From positions 31,351,501-31,415,500 of the forward strand of contig CM053810.1 of NCBI GenBank assembly GCA_028671895.1: a stretch of DNA of 64,000 nt, written 5' to 3'. The notes under the pieces are model-generated. The model was not told the origin of the DNA, searched no databases, and saw only the letters and a list, made by a program, of their open reading frames with translations. A program made the translations under genes and the position numbers. This DNA is from Oenanthe sinensis (lineage: Eukaryota > Streptophyta > Magnoliopsida > Apiales > Apiaceae). Positions within the stretch are counted from its first letter, which is position 1. Each line of letters starts with the position of its first letter. Positions 1 through 12,485 of the stretch are shown in pieces.

Positions 1-480
1 GCAACACTTTTGTTGTGTAATGCAACACCGCTGAAAGTATTGCATATTGGTTATATTGTAACACCACCATGGTATAAATGCAACAAAATTTAGTGTTGCT
101 TTAAATGTGAAGTTGAAACAAATGTGGGTCAGGTCAACAGTGGGGCCCACCAGTGCCACGTCAGCATTTGGGCCCACCAGGGCCACATCATTAGTGGGGT
201 CCATTTTCCACGTCAATAGTAGGGCCCACCATTGTCACGTCAACAGGGGCCCCCAGTGCCACGTCAGCAGTGGGACCCACAAGTGCCACGTCAACAGTGG
301 GGCCCAATTGACCTTATGCAACACTTTTATGCTATAATGCAACACTAAATTTAAAGCCTTCAGCAACACTAAATTTGTAAAATGTAACAACAAAATTGAC
401 ATTGGCAACAGTGTATTATAATATATTGCAATACTGAATATTCATAATGCAACACTTATAAAAGCAAAATGCAACACTTT
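1..480. repeat. Subterminal-type repeats: GCAACAC motifs flanking a CCACGTCA block
   Basis: About a dozen variants of TGCAACACT occur at 1-110 and 320-480. They flank a GC-rich block (about 125-310) of imperfect units of roughly 22-25 bp of the type TGCCACGTCAGCAGTGGGGCCC. The short ORF over this block is a by-product of the repeats. The same motifs recur at 15125-15660 next to a CACTA end, so this is read as the other subterminal region of that element. Confidence 0.65.
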
Positions 481-642
481 TAATAAAAAATTTGCAAGAA
501 CTTGTTTGTACATACATCAATCCCATAAACATCCAATGTACCTAAACAACCAATCCCATAAACATCCAATCTACCTAAACAACCTACCAATTTGCCTAAA
601 CAACCCACCATGGCAGATCATTAACTACCAAAATAAACTCTT

Positions 643-1806
643 TTGAATGTCAATACGTGACAAAGCTTGTGGTACTTTCAAGTGTTTTCTTCCAGATTTA
701 CCATAGTGAATTGCATCAGTTAGGGTCCATATAACCCCAAGTCCGAGCAATATGCCCATGTAAGGAGGCAAGCCAGTTAAAGCCTTAAAAACTGGAACAA
801 ATATTAAAGCCCCGTCTCCAATGGAGAAAAAAATCTTTCCGCGAGGCTCCATATGTTCAGATGCCAAAACAATTGAAGAATCATATCCATATCCTTTTAC
901 TTCCCTAAAAGGAAACAATAATATGACTTGTAATTTTCTTTATAATTCATGAATTCAAGCATAGCCTTTAGATACTAAAATTCCTCAAGTCTATGAATTT
1001 CTTATATTATATGCACAAAGAGTACCTGGTGAAAGACAAGAGAGTCAATGGAACAGCTAAGGAAACCACGGAAGGAAGAAACAAGTCCTGTAAAAAGACA
1101 AAAAAATAAATATAGATATAGATATCGTTACTGATTTACTGTGAAACAGTAGCCTTATAAGATACCAATAGATCGAGAAAATTTCACTTGTGTGTACTGG
1201 AGTATGTGCAACCAGTGTATTAACAAGAAATCTATTCAACTTGTGGAAGGCTTTAATACGACAAACTTAGTTTCCCTACATATTCGTTACAGAAATTTTG
1301 ATATAAGTATTTTATAGCGAAATGAAGATCTTCATGGTCTCTAATGTGGAAATCTGACCATGTATCCAGAGCATGGAAGTTGTAACATCACCGATAGGAG
1401 TCCAAGTACCACTTGCATTGGCTGTTATCACCACAACACCACCTAGAAGCCTGTCAACCTAATTTGTAAGGTGTTAGTAAAGCTTTATTAAAACAAAAAT
1501 CTTGGAAATGGTAAGAGTTGACAAAGTTGTTGAACAATTTTTCTTAAATTATAGTTTCAGTAAAACTAACACAAGAGTTACAGTTTCAACATATACAAAC
1601 ACAAATTGCATACTAGATTTGACCTTGTACCACAACATCAAAAATCACAAATGAAAAAAGGATTATTAGTTACACTTTAAAAGAAAAGAGATGTGTACAT
1701 ACTTCCTGTATTCAGACGAAGGTACAAGTTTCCTCAATAAGGGAACCATGACGATGGTGGTGGTTAGATTGTCCAGGATCGAACTTAGGAAAAAGGTTAC
1801 AAAACC
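643..1806 (-). pseudogene. NHD1: Captured fragment of plastid Na+/H+ antiporter (NhaD type, NHD1-like)
   Basis: Four exon-like blocks in gene order match plant NHD1, a NhaD-family sodium/proton antiporter of the chloroplast envelope. They are about 1703-1806 (GFVTFFLSSILDNLTTT, VPSSEYR), 1330-1450 (LLGGVVVITANASGTWTPIG and MLWIHGQIST), 1026-1087 (DLFLPSVVSLAVPL) and 643-904 (GALIFVPVFKALTGLPPYMG, LKVPQALSRIDIQ). Splice phases between blocks still fit, with acceptors such as ttgacag and tttttacag. The donor after 1330 is AT, not GT, so correct splicing is lost. N-terminal exons and everything after RIDIQ are absent; the match stops beside the subterminal repeats. Membrane segments are incomplete, so no working transporter is expected. 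The family match is strong; capture by the CACTA element is inferred from position. Confidence 0.85.
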
Positions 1807-2339
1807 AATCAATATTTTCACAAGAAAATAATTTTCTGGATTATAAAATTAATTAATTTGACAACTAAATAAAAATAATAAAAACAGGTGTCATTGGCCC
1901 CTCACATTTTGACAACCTAGAATTACTACATTTTGACAACCTGGTACAATGTATAAGAATAAAATTGTCAAATTATCACATTTTTATACTAAAAAATGTT
2001 ATAACTTTAAAAGTTTAAAATTAAATTTATGTGGTAATATTCAGAAACAAAGTACCAGATGTGTTGCGAGGAGATTTAAGCAATAGTCCCCAGGGTCCAG
2101 CTATCATGCACTGTGGTCAAAATCAAAATCAGTCCAAATAACTACACAAGCTAGGTGATAGTTTGACTTAAGATATTAGTTTTCAGTTACAACTACTCCA
2201 TGTCCTTCATCATATAGCGCACTTTAGCCAGAAACACAATCCACTAATTCTATCTTATGCAGACACAAGTAGCTAACATGTGCACATATCATGGAGAAAC
2301 AAATAAAAAACAGAGTTAGATCAAGCAAGAAAAACTTAC

Positions 2340-2602
2340 TGTACCGAGCATTAGCAAGGCTGCCATTATGAACAAACTCGTAGATAACAAGCTTGTCATC
2401 AACATCCCAATAAAACACACGAATCTTAACCAAGTTAGGATGCACCAATTTTGCAATAAATCAAACCTGGTTCTCAAAATCTCTGAAATCTTGAGCTGCT
2501 GCTTCTTGTTTTTTTCTTTTTGCCACCATTTTCTTGTAAATGTATATTAAGATCAAAGCAAGAATTGTTATTCCAGCTACATCACCGATTACTTGTATTA
2601 TG
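2340..2602 (-). pseudogene. Captured fragment of LRR receptor-like kinase
   Basis: The frame starts after an acceptor (attgcag) and encodes a transmembrane stretch (VIGDVAGITILALILIYIY) and a basic juxtamembrane KRKKQ. It then runs without an intron into a kinase N-lobe piece: DFRDFENQV, IAKLVHPNLVKIRVFYW, KLVIYEFVHNGSLANARY. This resembles the plant LRR-RLK group of At4g37250, where a longer stretch normally separates these two parts, so an internal deletion is inferred. A TGA at 2461-2463 replaces what is usually an Arg codon (CGA to TGA fits) between NQV and the following FIAK. The exon ends at a usable donor (gtaagt, 2334-2339). LRRs, ATP lysine, HRD and DFG are all missing. Not functional. 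Confidence 0.75.
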
Positions 2603-3833
2603 CTGCAATTTGAATTGAGAGAACCCAATATTAGAAGATAAAATATAAAATAAATAGATAATAGATCAAACTGCATATGTAGTCCAGTGGATCCAACAAA
2701 TTCCAACATTATTCCATCTTAGCCTAACATTATTCCTGCAAATTAATTGGACTATGTACAGAGGCAACTCATAATATTGTCAATTCTGAAATTTAATCAA
2801 CAATGTCCCAACACACACACACACATACACACACTGTCAAATATTTAAGATTTGGGTACCTGGGAATATATTTCTAGATGTAACTCATCTTAGTGCACAA
2901 GTACAAACTTTTATAGCAGGGGCCACATGTGGATATATATGATAAAAACTAGTACTATTATCACACCAAAAAGAAACAAAAAGATGAACAAAGACCTGAT
3001 CAAGCAAGCAGTATCCAGCAGGAAATATGAGCAAATGCAGATAAAAGGTTTTCTAACTAAAATCCCTCAATTTCAGAGCTAAAATATGTATATCAACAGT
3101 TATAAAACCAAACCAAACAATCTCACCACATACAGCACGACACGGCGAGGATAAAATGTAAGTAGACCCTTTTCATTTTTAACAAAAACATTTAAAAGCA
3201 CATAAATACTCTTATACACATATCTGATCACAAAATATCTAGAATAGTACTTATTAGTCAAGCTTTATATTTCAGCTTTATGAACTTGAATATCCAGAAA
3301 CCAACATACTAAAAATAGATCTCATTACAAATATCCTAAACCGCGTAGAAATCGGCAGTTAAGTACAATAGCGCAACAACACAAAAACATAGCAAAACAA
3401 TAAAAAAATGTAAATAGTAAATACAAAAATGTTGGTCTTTTTGGACCTTAAACAAAGCTCAAATGGTGCACAATGAAATATACAGATGATTTACATAAGC
3501 AAGTTAAGTTTAGTTTTAAGATTTACATATACAGGTCTCGACATTCAAGAATCCAGACAAACCAAAAAACTAAAATAACTCGACGCTAGTCTGGGACACA
3601 ATCTACTACACAATGTCACAATCTACAGTCCTGCACTAATGGTGCGTACATAGTGTCATGCACTACAGCTACCGGTGCGACAATGCCTACTCCCTGCATA
3701 TCATGTGAAAAAACAAACATAAGATAATGATATGGTTAGAGAGAATCAGAGAAATACCAGTGCCTACAACACTTTTAAATGCATATTGATTGCCCCTCCT
3801 TTTTGTGACATGTAGATTGCTAGTTTCCACTGC
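2603..3833. other. No gene recognised; intron/UTR-like AT-rich sequence in the CACTA element
   Basis: AT-rich sequence with a CA-rich microsatellite near 2812-2833. No convincing reading frame. It is probably intronic or flanking sequence of the captured genes, up to the Copia-1 target site at 3834-3838. Confidence 0.4.
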
Positions 3834-3838
3834 AAATG

Positions 3839-5428
3839 TGTTAGTATTGGTGTCCTAGAGACAATACTTTTAATATTTTATTGAAAACAATTAAGGATTA
3901 TGTTTTATGTGATTATTTAAATAATATTTATTATGTCTTTATTTACTGCGTCATAAATTGAAAGAATAATAAATGTCCTTGGAATATTAATACGTAATAT
4001 ATATATATATATTTAAGTATGTGACTTAAAAATGAGATTATATGAATAGTATTTTATTCCTAAAATTCCCTAGTCAAGTATTATTATTTAAGGACAGTAA
4101 TAATGCAATAAGACTAGTATGTTTGTTGACAGATGACCACATCCCATTGGTCATAGGTATGGTGATACTAAAGTCAAGAACATAAGTGTATGTATCAATA
4201 CATGACACTGGAAAGACCCGCCGTGAGATTCTACATGTTAATAAGTGTCATAAGAAATCTCACAGTGATAATGATGTAATGATCCTCTGACTTGAAATCA
4301 TTATATTTCTATACGAGAATTAATATACTTTCATTACACTCAAAGTTAACTTTAACCGGGTAATGATAAAGGTGGACATTGGGTATGCTATGAATCGTAT
4401 GGGGAATATGAATGATAGATATAGGATTTAACCCTCAAATTCTAGGAGTGATATTATTGGCCTCTTGATTGAGTGAGACTATGAAATGCATGGCCATGCT
4501 CAAATATTGATTTGTTTAAATAGTCTACTCATTGATCAAGGAAACCAAGATTAAACGTTGAAGAGGATGACACTATACATGCCTCGAGTTTTATCTATAA
4601 TATAAGGTTAAAGGGATTATATTACATTGCACATTATTCACGAAAGGTTTAATTGAATCACCAATTATTATTGTTACTTGGGTAGCAATGATGTATTACT
4701 AGATGCCGCTCATTGTTTATAATTTTATTATTAGATAATAAAATTATTGTCAACGTAATAATAACCTAAAGGGTCACATACAAAGAACGTCAAAACGGAG
4801 GTTTATTTAAATTATGAATTTAAATATATTATTGTTTATTCGAATTTAATTATTAAATTAATTAAGTGGGACTTGATTAATTATATTAGAATTCGGATTT
4901 AATAAGTATTATTATTATTCGAATTTAATTATTGAATTAATTAAGTGGGACTTGATTAATTATATTAGAATTCAAATTTAATAATAATAATAACCCAAAG
5001 TCATAAAGGGTTTTGGAAACCACATGGATTAGGGTTAGGCCCAAAATCTCTCTCTCCCCTACATATACATAATGATGTATAGTATTAGGGTTTAATCATC
5101 AAATTTCGTTTTAGAGAAAAACCCTAGCTGCTCAACATCAAGAGAGGTTAGAGAGAGAGAGAGGCAAACAATTCGGCTAGTACCGACTCCGGTGATCGTA
5201 CGACGATCGGGCATTCGTGTGGATTTCTTTAGAGAGTAAATCTTTGCAACAAAGGACTGTTGTGATTCATCTTTCTGGACCTCCAATAAACAGCATACGA
5301 AAGCTTTGTTAAGGTACAGACTTCTTCACCATAATCATCCAACGTTATACATGGATCCTGCGATTGAGTTTTGATTTTTTATTGTTTTTATGTTAATTCC
5401 GCTGCGTTTTCATGCCCGAAACCCTTCA
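3839..5428 (+). repeat. 5' LTR of Copia-1
   Basis: 1590 bp, starting TGTTAGTATTGG and ending AAACCCTTCA. It contains two nearly identical AT-rich blocks of the GAATTTAATTATT type near 4840-4990. It pairs with 10867-12480. Confidence 0.95.
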
Positions 5429-5429
5429 A

Positions 5430-5441
5430 TGGCATCAGAGC
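5430..5441 (+). other. Primer binding site of Copia-1
   Basis: TGGCATCAGAGC lies one base after the 5' LTR. This is one mismatch from the TGGTATCAGAGC initiator-methionine tRNA site of most plant copia elements. Copia-2 carries the same variant. Confidence 0.85.
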
Positions 5442-7248
5442 TACGTGTATAATGGGATGATTTGGTTATGTGTTTAACAGTTTTTCGATGTATGTAAACA
5501 TATATATGATATGCCATGACTATATATTGATATATATGTTTTATATGCTTTTGAATATATGATATTCATGTGTTGTATAATCATGGGATGATTGTGTGTA
5601 TTGCTGTATATATATGATACATGTTTGTTCTTGTTATGGAAATCGTATTCGATACGAATTCTGAAACGGCTTCGGTAGATTTTCTAAAATCTGTGTCCAG
5701 TGTCCGATTTTCGCAAACGATATGTGTTTTATAACTGGAATCATGTCACTGAGCAATACTGACATAGTCAGCTTCGCGTCTGTAAGCCGTTTGACGACGT
5801 TACAGGCCCCGAAACGCCGATTTATTATTTTCTGAAATTTATTTGATTTTCTGAAATTTCGAAATTTATTATATATGATTATATGATATGTTTATATAAT
5901 CTGAGATATATTACATGTGTTATGTGATAACATGGTGGATGGTTATGGCCTAAAGACCCATAGGATAGTGGTTTTATTTTATGGTTTTGATTTCTAAATA
6001 CGACTTGCATGTCATTCATTCATTGTAATTGTTAATCTCGAATGTAACTCGAGTTCTTCTTGTAATTTCATTAGAATAGATTTATTTATTATTCAATGTA
6101 ATTGTTCAATGGAGACTTGGAAGCAAGGAAGCTAGGAGGCAATCCAGATGATTGAGCAATGAAGAAGATAAAGACATATAATAGTGTAGTATTTGAAACC
6201 ATCATAGCTTGACCTTGATAATTCCATTAGCTTGGAAATATCACATAGGATGGGGCCATAACTAAACACGTTTAATTTACGCACAATACATATATGTATA
6301 TGAATGCATGTGTAGATATGTATGTGTTGGAATGATGTATGTATTAGATACGACACCCATGCCATGTCTGCTTAAGAAAGATAAAATCTATAACGATTCA
6401 AGACTTTAAAATTAACAAACGATCATGAGATTCTTGTGTTTATGAAATATGGATTTTAAAACACGGAATTAAATATGGATTTTGATATCTATAACTGGGA
6501 TTTTCTGACAAAAGCGGATATGCGTATTCGTAAGGTTGATGGGTTTTAAGTGTGACCATTGGTATCCTCCATCTACCTGGGAAATGAACAATTTAAAATG
6601 TCAATTTGAAATATTTGGTTCAAGGAAAAATTGAGGATCTCTTTATGATGTGATCATGATCGTTATAAATTTTCTAAACCCCTTAACAAAATATTAAGTT
6701 TTACTCGGATGCTTTTCAATGAATGAACACTCATCGAATCCTAGATCGTTTAGGGGAAGGACTGTCAGTGGCAGGGGACTCCTATCTATCATGGTGAGAT
6801 GCGACGAATATAAACGGTTATATTCGGCCGTTGTATCATTGGGTCTAACTTAACTGAGTCGTCATAATAAGGTGAAAATAAACGGTTATATTCTACCATT
6901 ATGAACTTAGAAGCATAGAGTTTGATTAAAAGTCTATTAGATAGATAAGATCAATCGTTGTTCACCAAACTATCCAAGAATTATATATGATATAATTGAC
7001 GACTGTTGTCTACCTAAATAATCATTTTTTAAGGACTTCCAGTGGTTGATTTAGGACATGACGAAATACGGATCTTGGCTCACTAGAAAGAATTATGAGA
7101 TATACTTTCCAAATTAATAGTAAGGGCTATTAATTTCATAAAAATATTGGGAGATATATTATGAATATATCATAATCATTTGAACATAATAAATAACTCA
7201 GACAATCTAATGTTTATTTTATGCATTTTAAACATTGTAGATATTTAA
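5442..7248 (+). other. Untranslated leader of Copia-1
   Basis: About 1.8 kb between primer site and gag start, without a coding frame. It matches the leader of Copia-2 in opposite orientation, for example the block around 6560-6720 against 26380-26560. Confidence 0.7.
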
Positions 7249-10200
7249 ATGGCAAACAATACAAATACTTTCTCCGTACGAGCAACCCTTGAGAAGGACA
7301 AGCTGACAGGAACTAACTTCCTGGATTGGTATAGGAATTTGAGGATTGTCCTCAGGCAAGAGCGTAAGCTCCATGTCATTAAAATTCCTTCACCTTCTCC
7401 TCTTGCTGAGAATGCAACTCGCGTTCAGCAAAATTCTTATCAGAAGCATATTGATGATATGAATGATATTGCATGTCTCATGCTGGCAACCATGAGTGTT
7501 GAGCTTCAAAAACAACATGAGCATATGGATGCTTATGAGATGATTGAACACCTTCAAAGAATGTTTGAGGGACAAGCTCGTCAAGAAAGGTTCGACACGA
7601 GCAAAGCACTGTATGCTTGCAAACAGGGAGAACGTGAACTTGTTCAACCACATGTTCTGAAGATGATAGGTTATATTGAGTATCTTGATACTTTGGGTTT
7701 CCCGATTGGTTTAGAAGCTCAGATTGACTTAATCTTGCAATCTTTGAACCGCAACTATACTCATTTTGTTATGAACTACAATATGAATGAGATAGACAAA
7801 ACACCCACTGAATTGTTGGCCATGTTACGAACTACTGAAACCAACATGAAAAGGCTGAACCTGCTGCCATGTTGATGGTAGATAACAAAGGTAAGGCTAA
7901 TAGGAAAGGCAAATAGAAGGGAAAGAAGAAGATTGGATATGCTTCTGGTCCCAAGGCAAAGGCTAATCCCAAACAGGCTTTAAAGCCTAAGGGTGTTGTT
8001 GCAAAGGGTGATTGTCACTACTATGGTAAACAAGGTCATTGGAAGTGAAACTGTCATGTTTATTTGGAGGATCTGAAGAAGAAGAAGGCTGGTCAAGCTT
8101 CTGATTCAGGTATTTGTGTTATAGAGGTCAATTTGTCAACTTCTACATCATGGGTATTGGATACTGGATGTGGTTCTCACATTTGTATAAATGTACATGA
8201 ACTACAAAGGAGTAGGATTTTGGCTAAAGGAGAGGTCGACCTACGAGTTGGCAATGGAGCAAAGGTTGTTGTTTTAGCTGTAGGGACTTATTATTTATCA
8301 TTGTCCACTGGGCTTATTTTAGAACTTGAGAACTTTTTTTACGTGCCTGCAATTTACAGAAACATTATTTCGATTTCTTGTTTAGACAAGAAAGGTTTTG
8401 CATTTTTAATTCAGAACAATAGTTGTTCCTTTTCTTTGAATAATGTTACCTATGGGGTTGCACGTTTATTTAACGGTTTATATGTTCTTGATTTAGACAC
8501 TCCTATCTATAATGTGAATAACAAACGTCTTAAAATAAATGACTCAAATCAAACATACCTCTAGCACTGTCGTTTAGGCCATATAAATGAGAAGCGCATT
8601 TCCAAGTTACATAAGGATGGATACTTGGATAAGTTTGACTTTGAATCATACGAAGCATGCAAACCTTGTCTCATTGGAAAAATGATTAAATCTCCTTTTA
8701 CCGGACAAGGTGAAAGGGCCACTGAACGATTAGAACTTATACATAGTGATGTATGTGGTCCTATGCGTACTATGACAAGAGGTGGCTTTTATTACTTTAT
8801 CACGTTTATTGATAATTTCAGTAGATATGTGTATCTTATGAAGAACAAATCCGATTCTTTTGAAAACGTCAAAGAATACAAAGATGAAGTAGAAAAGCAA
8901 ACTGGCGGAAGTATTAAGACTCTACGATCTGATCGTGGAGGTGAATATTTAAGCCATGAATTTAAGAGTTTATTAAAAGAGGGTATTGTATCACAACTCA
9001 CTCCTCCTGGAACACCACAATGGAATGGAGTTTCTGAAAGGAGGAATCGTACTTTGTTGGACATGGTACGATCGATGATGAGTCATGCAGATCTTCCAAT
9101 TAGTTTCTGGGGCTACGCCCTGGAGACGGCTGCTTATACACTTAACCAAGTTCCTACTAAAACGGTTCAGAAGACTCCATATGAGATATGGACTAAGAAA
9201 CGTCATAGCATGTCATTTATGAAAATATGGGGATGTGAAGCGTTTTTGAAACGTTTAACTTCTGACAAGCTAGGACCTAAATCAGACAAATATAATTTTG
9301 TGGGATACCCAATTGAAACAAAAGAGTTATTCATTCTATAATCCTTCCGAGAACAAAGTGTTTGTTGCTCGAACTACAGTTTTTCTTGAAAGAGAAATGC
9401 TTTCGAAGAAAAACAGTGGGAGGATAATAGATCTCGATGAAGTTCGAGGCCCACAAGATAACATTGAACCAATGGAGGAACTTGAGCAGGATGTACAAGA
9501 CCACAACACTGCTCAAGAAACACAGGTTATTCGTAGGTCTAGTAGGATTCACCATGAGCCTGAGAGATATTATGGATTTCTCTTAACTCAAGATGGTGAT
9601 GTGATGCTTATCGACGAAGATGAGCCTCTCACCTACTAAGATGCTATGAACACTCCAGAATCCAAGAGATGGCTGGATGCCATGAAATCTGAGATAGAAT
9701 CCATGTATACTAATCAAGTATGGACTTTGGTTGATCCACCTAAAGGGGTAAAACCTATAGGGTGCAAGTGGGTTTTCAAGAAGAAGACCAGCATGGATGG
9801 TAATGTACAGACCTATAAGACACAATTGGTGGCAAAAGGTTTCAAGCAAATTCATGGTATTGACTATGATGAGACTTTTTCACCAGTGGCTATGGTCAAG
9901 TCCATCAGGATTTTGCTTGCTATAGCTGCTTACTATGATTATGAAATCTGACAGATGGATGTCAAAACCGCTTTCTTAAATGGGAGCCTTGAAGAAGATA
10001 TGGATGTGTATATGACACAGCCTGAAGGTTTTGTTGATCCAAAGAATGCTGTAAAGGTATGTAAGCTGCGTCGATCCATTTATGGATTGAAACAAGCCTC
10101 AAGGAGATGGAACATTCGTTTTGATGAAACTGTCAAAGAGTTTGGGTATATTCAAAATGAACATGAACCATGTGTTTACATGAAGGTAAGTGGGAGCAAT

Positions 10201-10852
10201 GTGGCATTCCTATAATTATATGTTGATAATAGGGAATGACATTCCTTTTTTACAGGCTGTTAAGACTTGGTTGAATAAGAATTTCTCAATGAAAGACTTA
10301 GGCGAAGCGACCTATATTTTAGGTATCAAGATCTATAGAAATAGATCAAGAAGAATGATCGGCCTAAGTCAGAGTAGATACTAGTCTAATCCAGGTGAAG
10401 GTCACTGGACAGCAGTCAAGAATATTCTTAAGTACTTGAAGAGGACTAAAGATTAATTCTTGGTATATGGAGGAGAAGATAAGCTGGTTGTAAAAGGTTA
10501 CACCGACGCTAGTTTCTAGACAGACAAGGATGATTCGATTTCTCAGTCTGGATTTGGGTTTTGTCTAAATGGAGATATTGTATGCTGGAATGGTTCACAG
10601 CAGAGAAAGTTGTTGATTCTACAATAGAGCCTGAGTATATTGATGCTTATGAAGCATCCAAGGAGATTGTTCGGGGATGTACTTAAGAGATATCACCTAA
10701 TTAATGAGATTAATGATCAAGGAGATATACATATATGTAAAGTGCATACTAATAAGAATAATGCAGACCCACTGACTAAGGCTTTGTCGCAGCAGAAGCA
10801 TGAAGGTCATACTAGTTCCATGGGTATTAGATACATGAGAGATTGGCTCTAG
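7249..10852 (+). pseudogene. Decayed gag-pol polyprotein of Copia-1
   Basis: Gag opens at 7249 (MANNTNTFSV) and stays open to 7875. The zinc knuckle near 8015-8065 is damaged (CHYYGKQGHWK, then a stop). Protease WVLDTGCGSHIC is at about 8150-8185. Integrase follows (HSDVCGPM about 8740, TPPGTPQWNGVSERRNRT about 9000). RT begins near 9650 and includes QMDVKTAFLNGSLEED about 9955, then breaks at 10200-10215 where the catalytic YVDD should be. Compared with intact Copia-2, two deletions are evident. One joins SQSRY to SNPGEGHW near 10380, removing RT C-terminal sequence. One near 10670 removes RNase H residues including the CDNNGAI region. Several further stops occur (about 7915, 8047, 9637, 9949, 10455). 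The product cannot be active. Confidence 0.9.
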
Positions 10853-10855
10853 TAC

Positions 10856-10866
10856 AAGTGGGAGAT
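10856..10866 (+). other. Polypurine tract of Copia-1
   Basis: AAGTGGGAGAT lies directly before the 3' LTR, the usual copia plus-strand primer. Confidence 0.85.
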
Positions 10867-12480
10867 TGTTAGTATTGGTGTCCTAGAGACAATACTTTTA
10901 ATGTTTTATTAAAAACAATTAAGGATTATGTTTTATGTGATTATTTAATTAATATTTATTATGGCTCTATTTACTGCGTCATAAATTGAAAGAATAATAA
11001 ATGTCCTTGGAATATTAATACGTAATATATATCTTTAAGTATGTGACTTAAAAATGAGATTATATGAATAATATTTTATTCCTAAAATTCCCTAGTCAAG
11101 TATTATTATTTAAGGACAGTAATAATGCAATAAGACTAGTATGTTTGTTGACAGATGACCACATCTCATTGGTTATAGGTATGGTGATACTAAAGTCAAG
11201 AACATAAGTGTATGTATCAATACCTGACACTGGAAAGACCCGCCGTGAGATTCTACATGTTAATAAGTGTCATAAGAAATCTCACAGTGATAATGATGTA
11301 ATGATCCTCTGACTTGAAATCATTATATTTCTATACGAGAATTAATATACTTTGATTACACTCAAAGTTACCTTTAACCGGGTAATGATAAAGGTGGACA
11401 TTGGGTATGCTATGAATCGTATGGGGAATATGAATGGAGATAGCGGTACGTGAGCTGGCTTCAGAACGTCGTGATTTAACCCTCAAATTCTAGGAGTGAT
11501 ATTATTGGCCTCTTGATTGAGTGAGACTATGAAATGCATGGCCATGCTCAAATATTGATTTGTTTAAATAGTCTACTCATTGATCAAGGAAACCAAGATT
11601 AAACGTTGAAGAGGATGACACTATACATGCCTCGAGTTTTATCTATAATATAAGGTTAAAGGGATTATATTACATTGCACATTATTCACGAAAGGTTTAA
11701 TTGAATCACCAATTATTATTGTTACTTGGGTAGCAATGATGTATTACTATATGCCGCTCATTGTTTATAATTTTATTATTAGATAATAAAATTATTGCCA
11801 ACGTAATAATAACCTAAATGGTCACACACAAAGAACGTCAAAACGGAGGTTTATTTAAATTATGAATTTAAATATATTATTATTTATTCGAATTTAATTA
11901 TTAAATTAATTAAGTGGGACTTGATTAATTATATTAGAATTCGGATTTAATAAGTATTATTATTATTCGAATTTAATTATTGAATTAATTAAGTGGGACT
12001 TGATTAATTATATTAGAATTCAAATTTAATAATAATAATAACCCAAATTCATAATGGGTTTTGGAAACCACATGGATTAGGGTTAGGCCCAAAATCTCCC
12101 TCTCCCCTATATATACATAATGATGTATAGTATTAGGGTTTAATCATCAAATTTCGTTTTAGAGAAAAACCCTAGCTGCTCAACATCAAGAGAGGCTAGA
12201 GAGAGAGAGAGAGAGGCAAACAATTCGGCTACTACCGATTCCGGTGATCGTAGGACGATCGGGCGTTCGTGTGGACTTCTTTAGAGAGCAAATCTTTGCA
12301 ACAAAGGACTGCTGTGATTCATCTTTCTGGACCTCCAATAAATAGCATACGAAAGCTTTGTTAAGGTACAGACTTCTTCACCATAATCATCCAACGTTAT
12401 ACATGGATCCTGCGATTGAGTTTCGATTTTTTATTATTTTTACGTTAATTCCGCTGCGTTTTCATCCCCGAAACCCTTCA
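10867..12480 (+). repeat. 3' LTR of Copia-1
   Basis: 1614 bp and a clear partner of 3839-5428. The main length difference is a replaced segment at 11437-11474, described separately. Confidence 0.95.
11437..11474 (+). other. Filler insert resembling organellar 23S rRNA in Copia-1 3' LTR
   Basis: The 5' LTR reads GAATGATAGATATAGGATTT here, and the Copia-2 LTRs keep an equivalent ATGATAGATAAAGGATTT. The 3' LTR instead has about 37 foreign bases including GCGGTACGTGAGCTGG and TTCAGAACGTCGTGA. From memory, this is the conserved 3' part of plastid or mitochondrial 23S/26S rRNA, with one mismatch (C for G in GAGCTGGGTT). Because the other LTRs share the ancestral state, the insert is derived. Patch-up DNA captured during double-strand-break repair is the likely origin. 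It is far too short to be an rRNA gene. Confidence 0.75.
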
Positions 12481-12485
12481 AAATG

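Larger units (their letters stand above)
3839..12480 (+). mobile_element. Copia-1: degenerate full-length Ty1/copia LTR retrotransposon
   Basis: It is bounded by LTRs at 3839-5428 and 10867-12480 (both TGTTAG...CTTCA) and by a perfect 5 bp target duplication AAATG at 3834-3838 and 12481-12485. A primer binding site (TGGCATCAGAGC) follows the 5' LTR and a polypurine tract (AAGTGGGAGAT) precedes the 3' LTR. Order inside is gag, protease, integrase, reverse transcriptase, RNase H, which makes it copia. About 30-35 substitutions distinguish the LTRs by eye (roughly 2%). The coding part has stops and deletions, so it is not autonomous. It is related to Copia-2, with shared LTR blocks and the same primer site. 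Confidence 0.95.

Noticed and set aside
3610..3700. Minus-strand exon-like stretch GVGIVAPVAVVHDTMYAP after an acceptor-like atgcag
   Set aside because: Too short and not assignable to a family; could be a third captured exon but cannot be supported.
11437..11474. A true rRNA gene or organellar contig
   Set aside because: Only about 37 bp match, inside an LTR with clear nuclear element structure on both sides.
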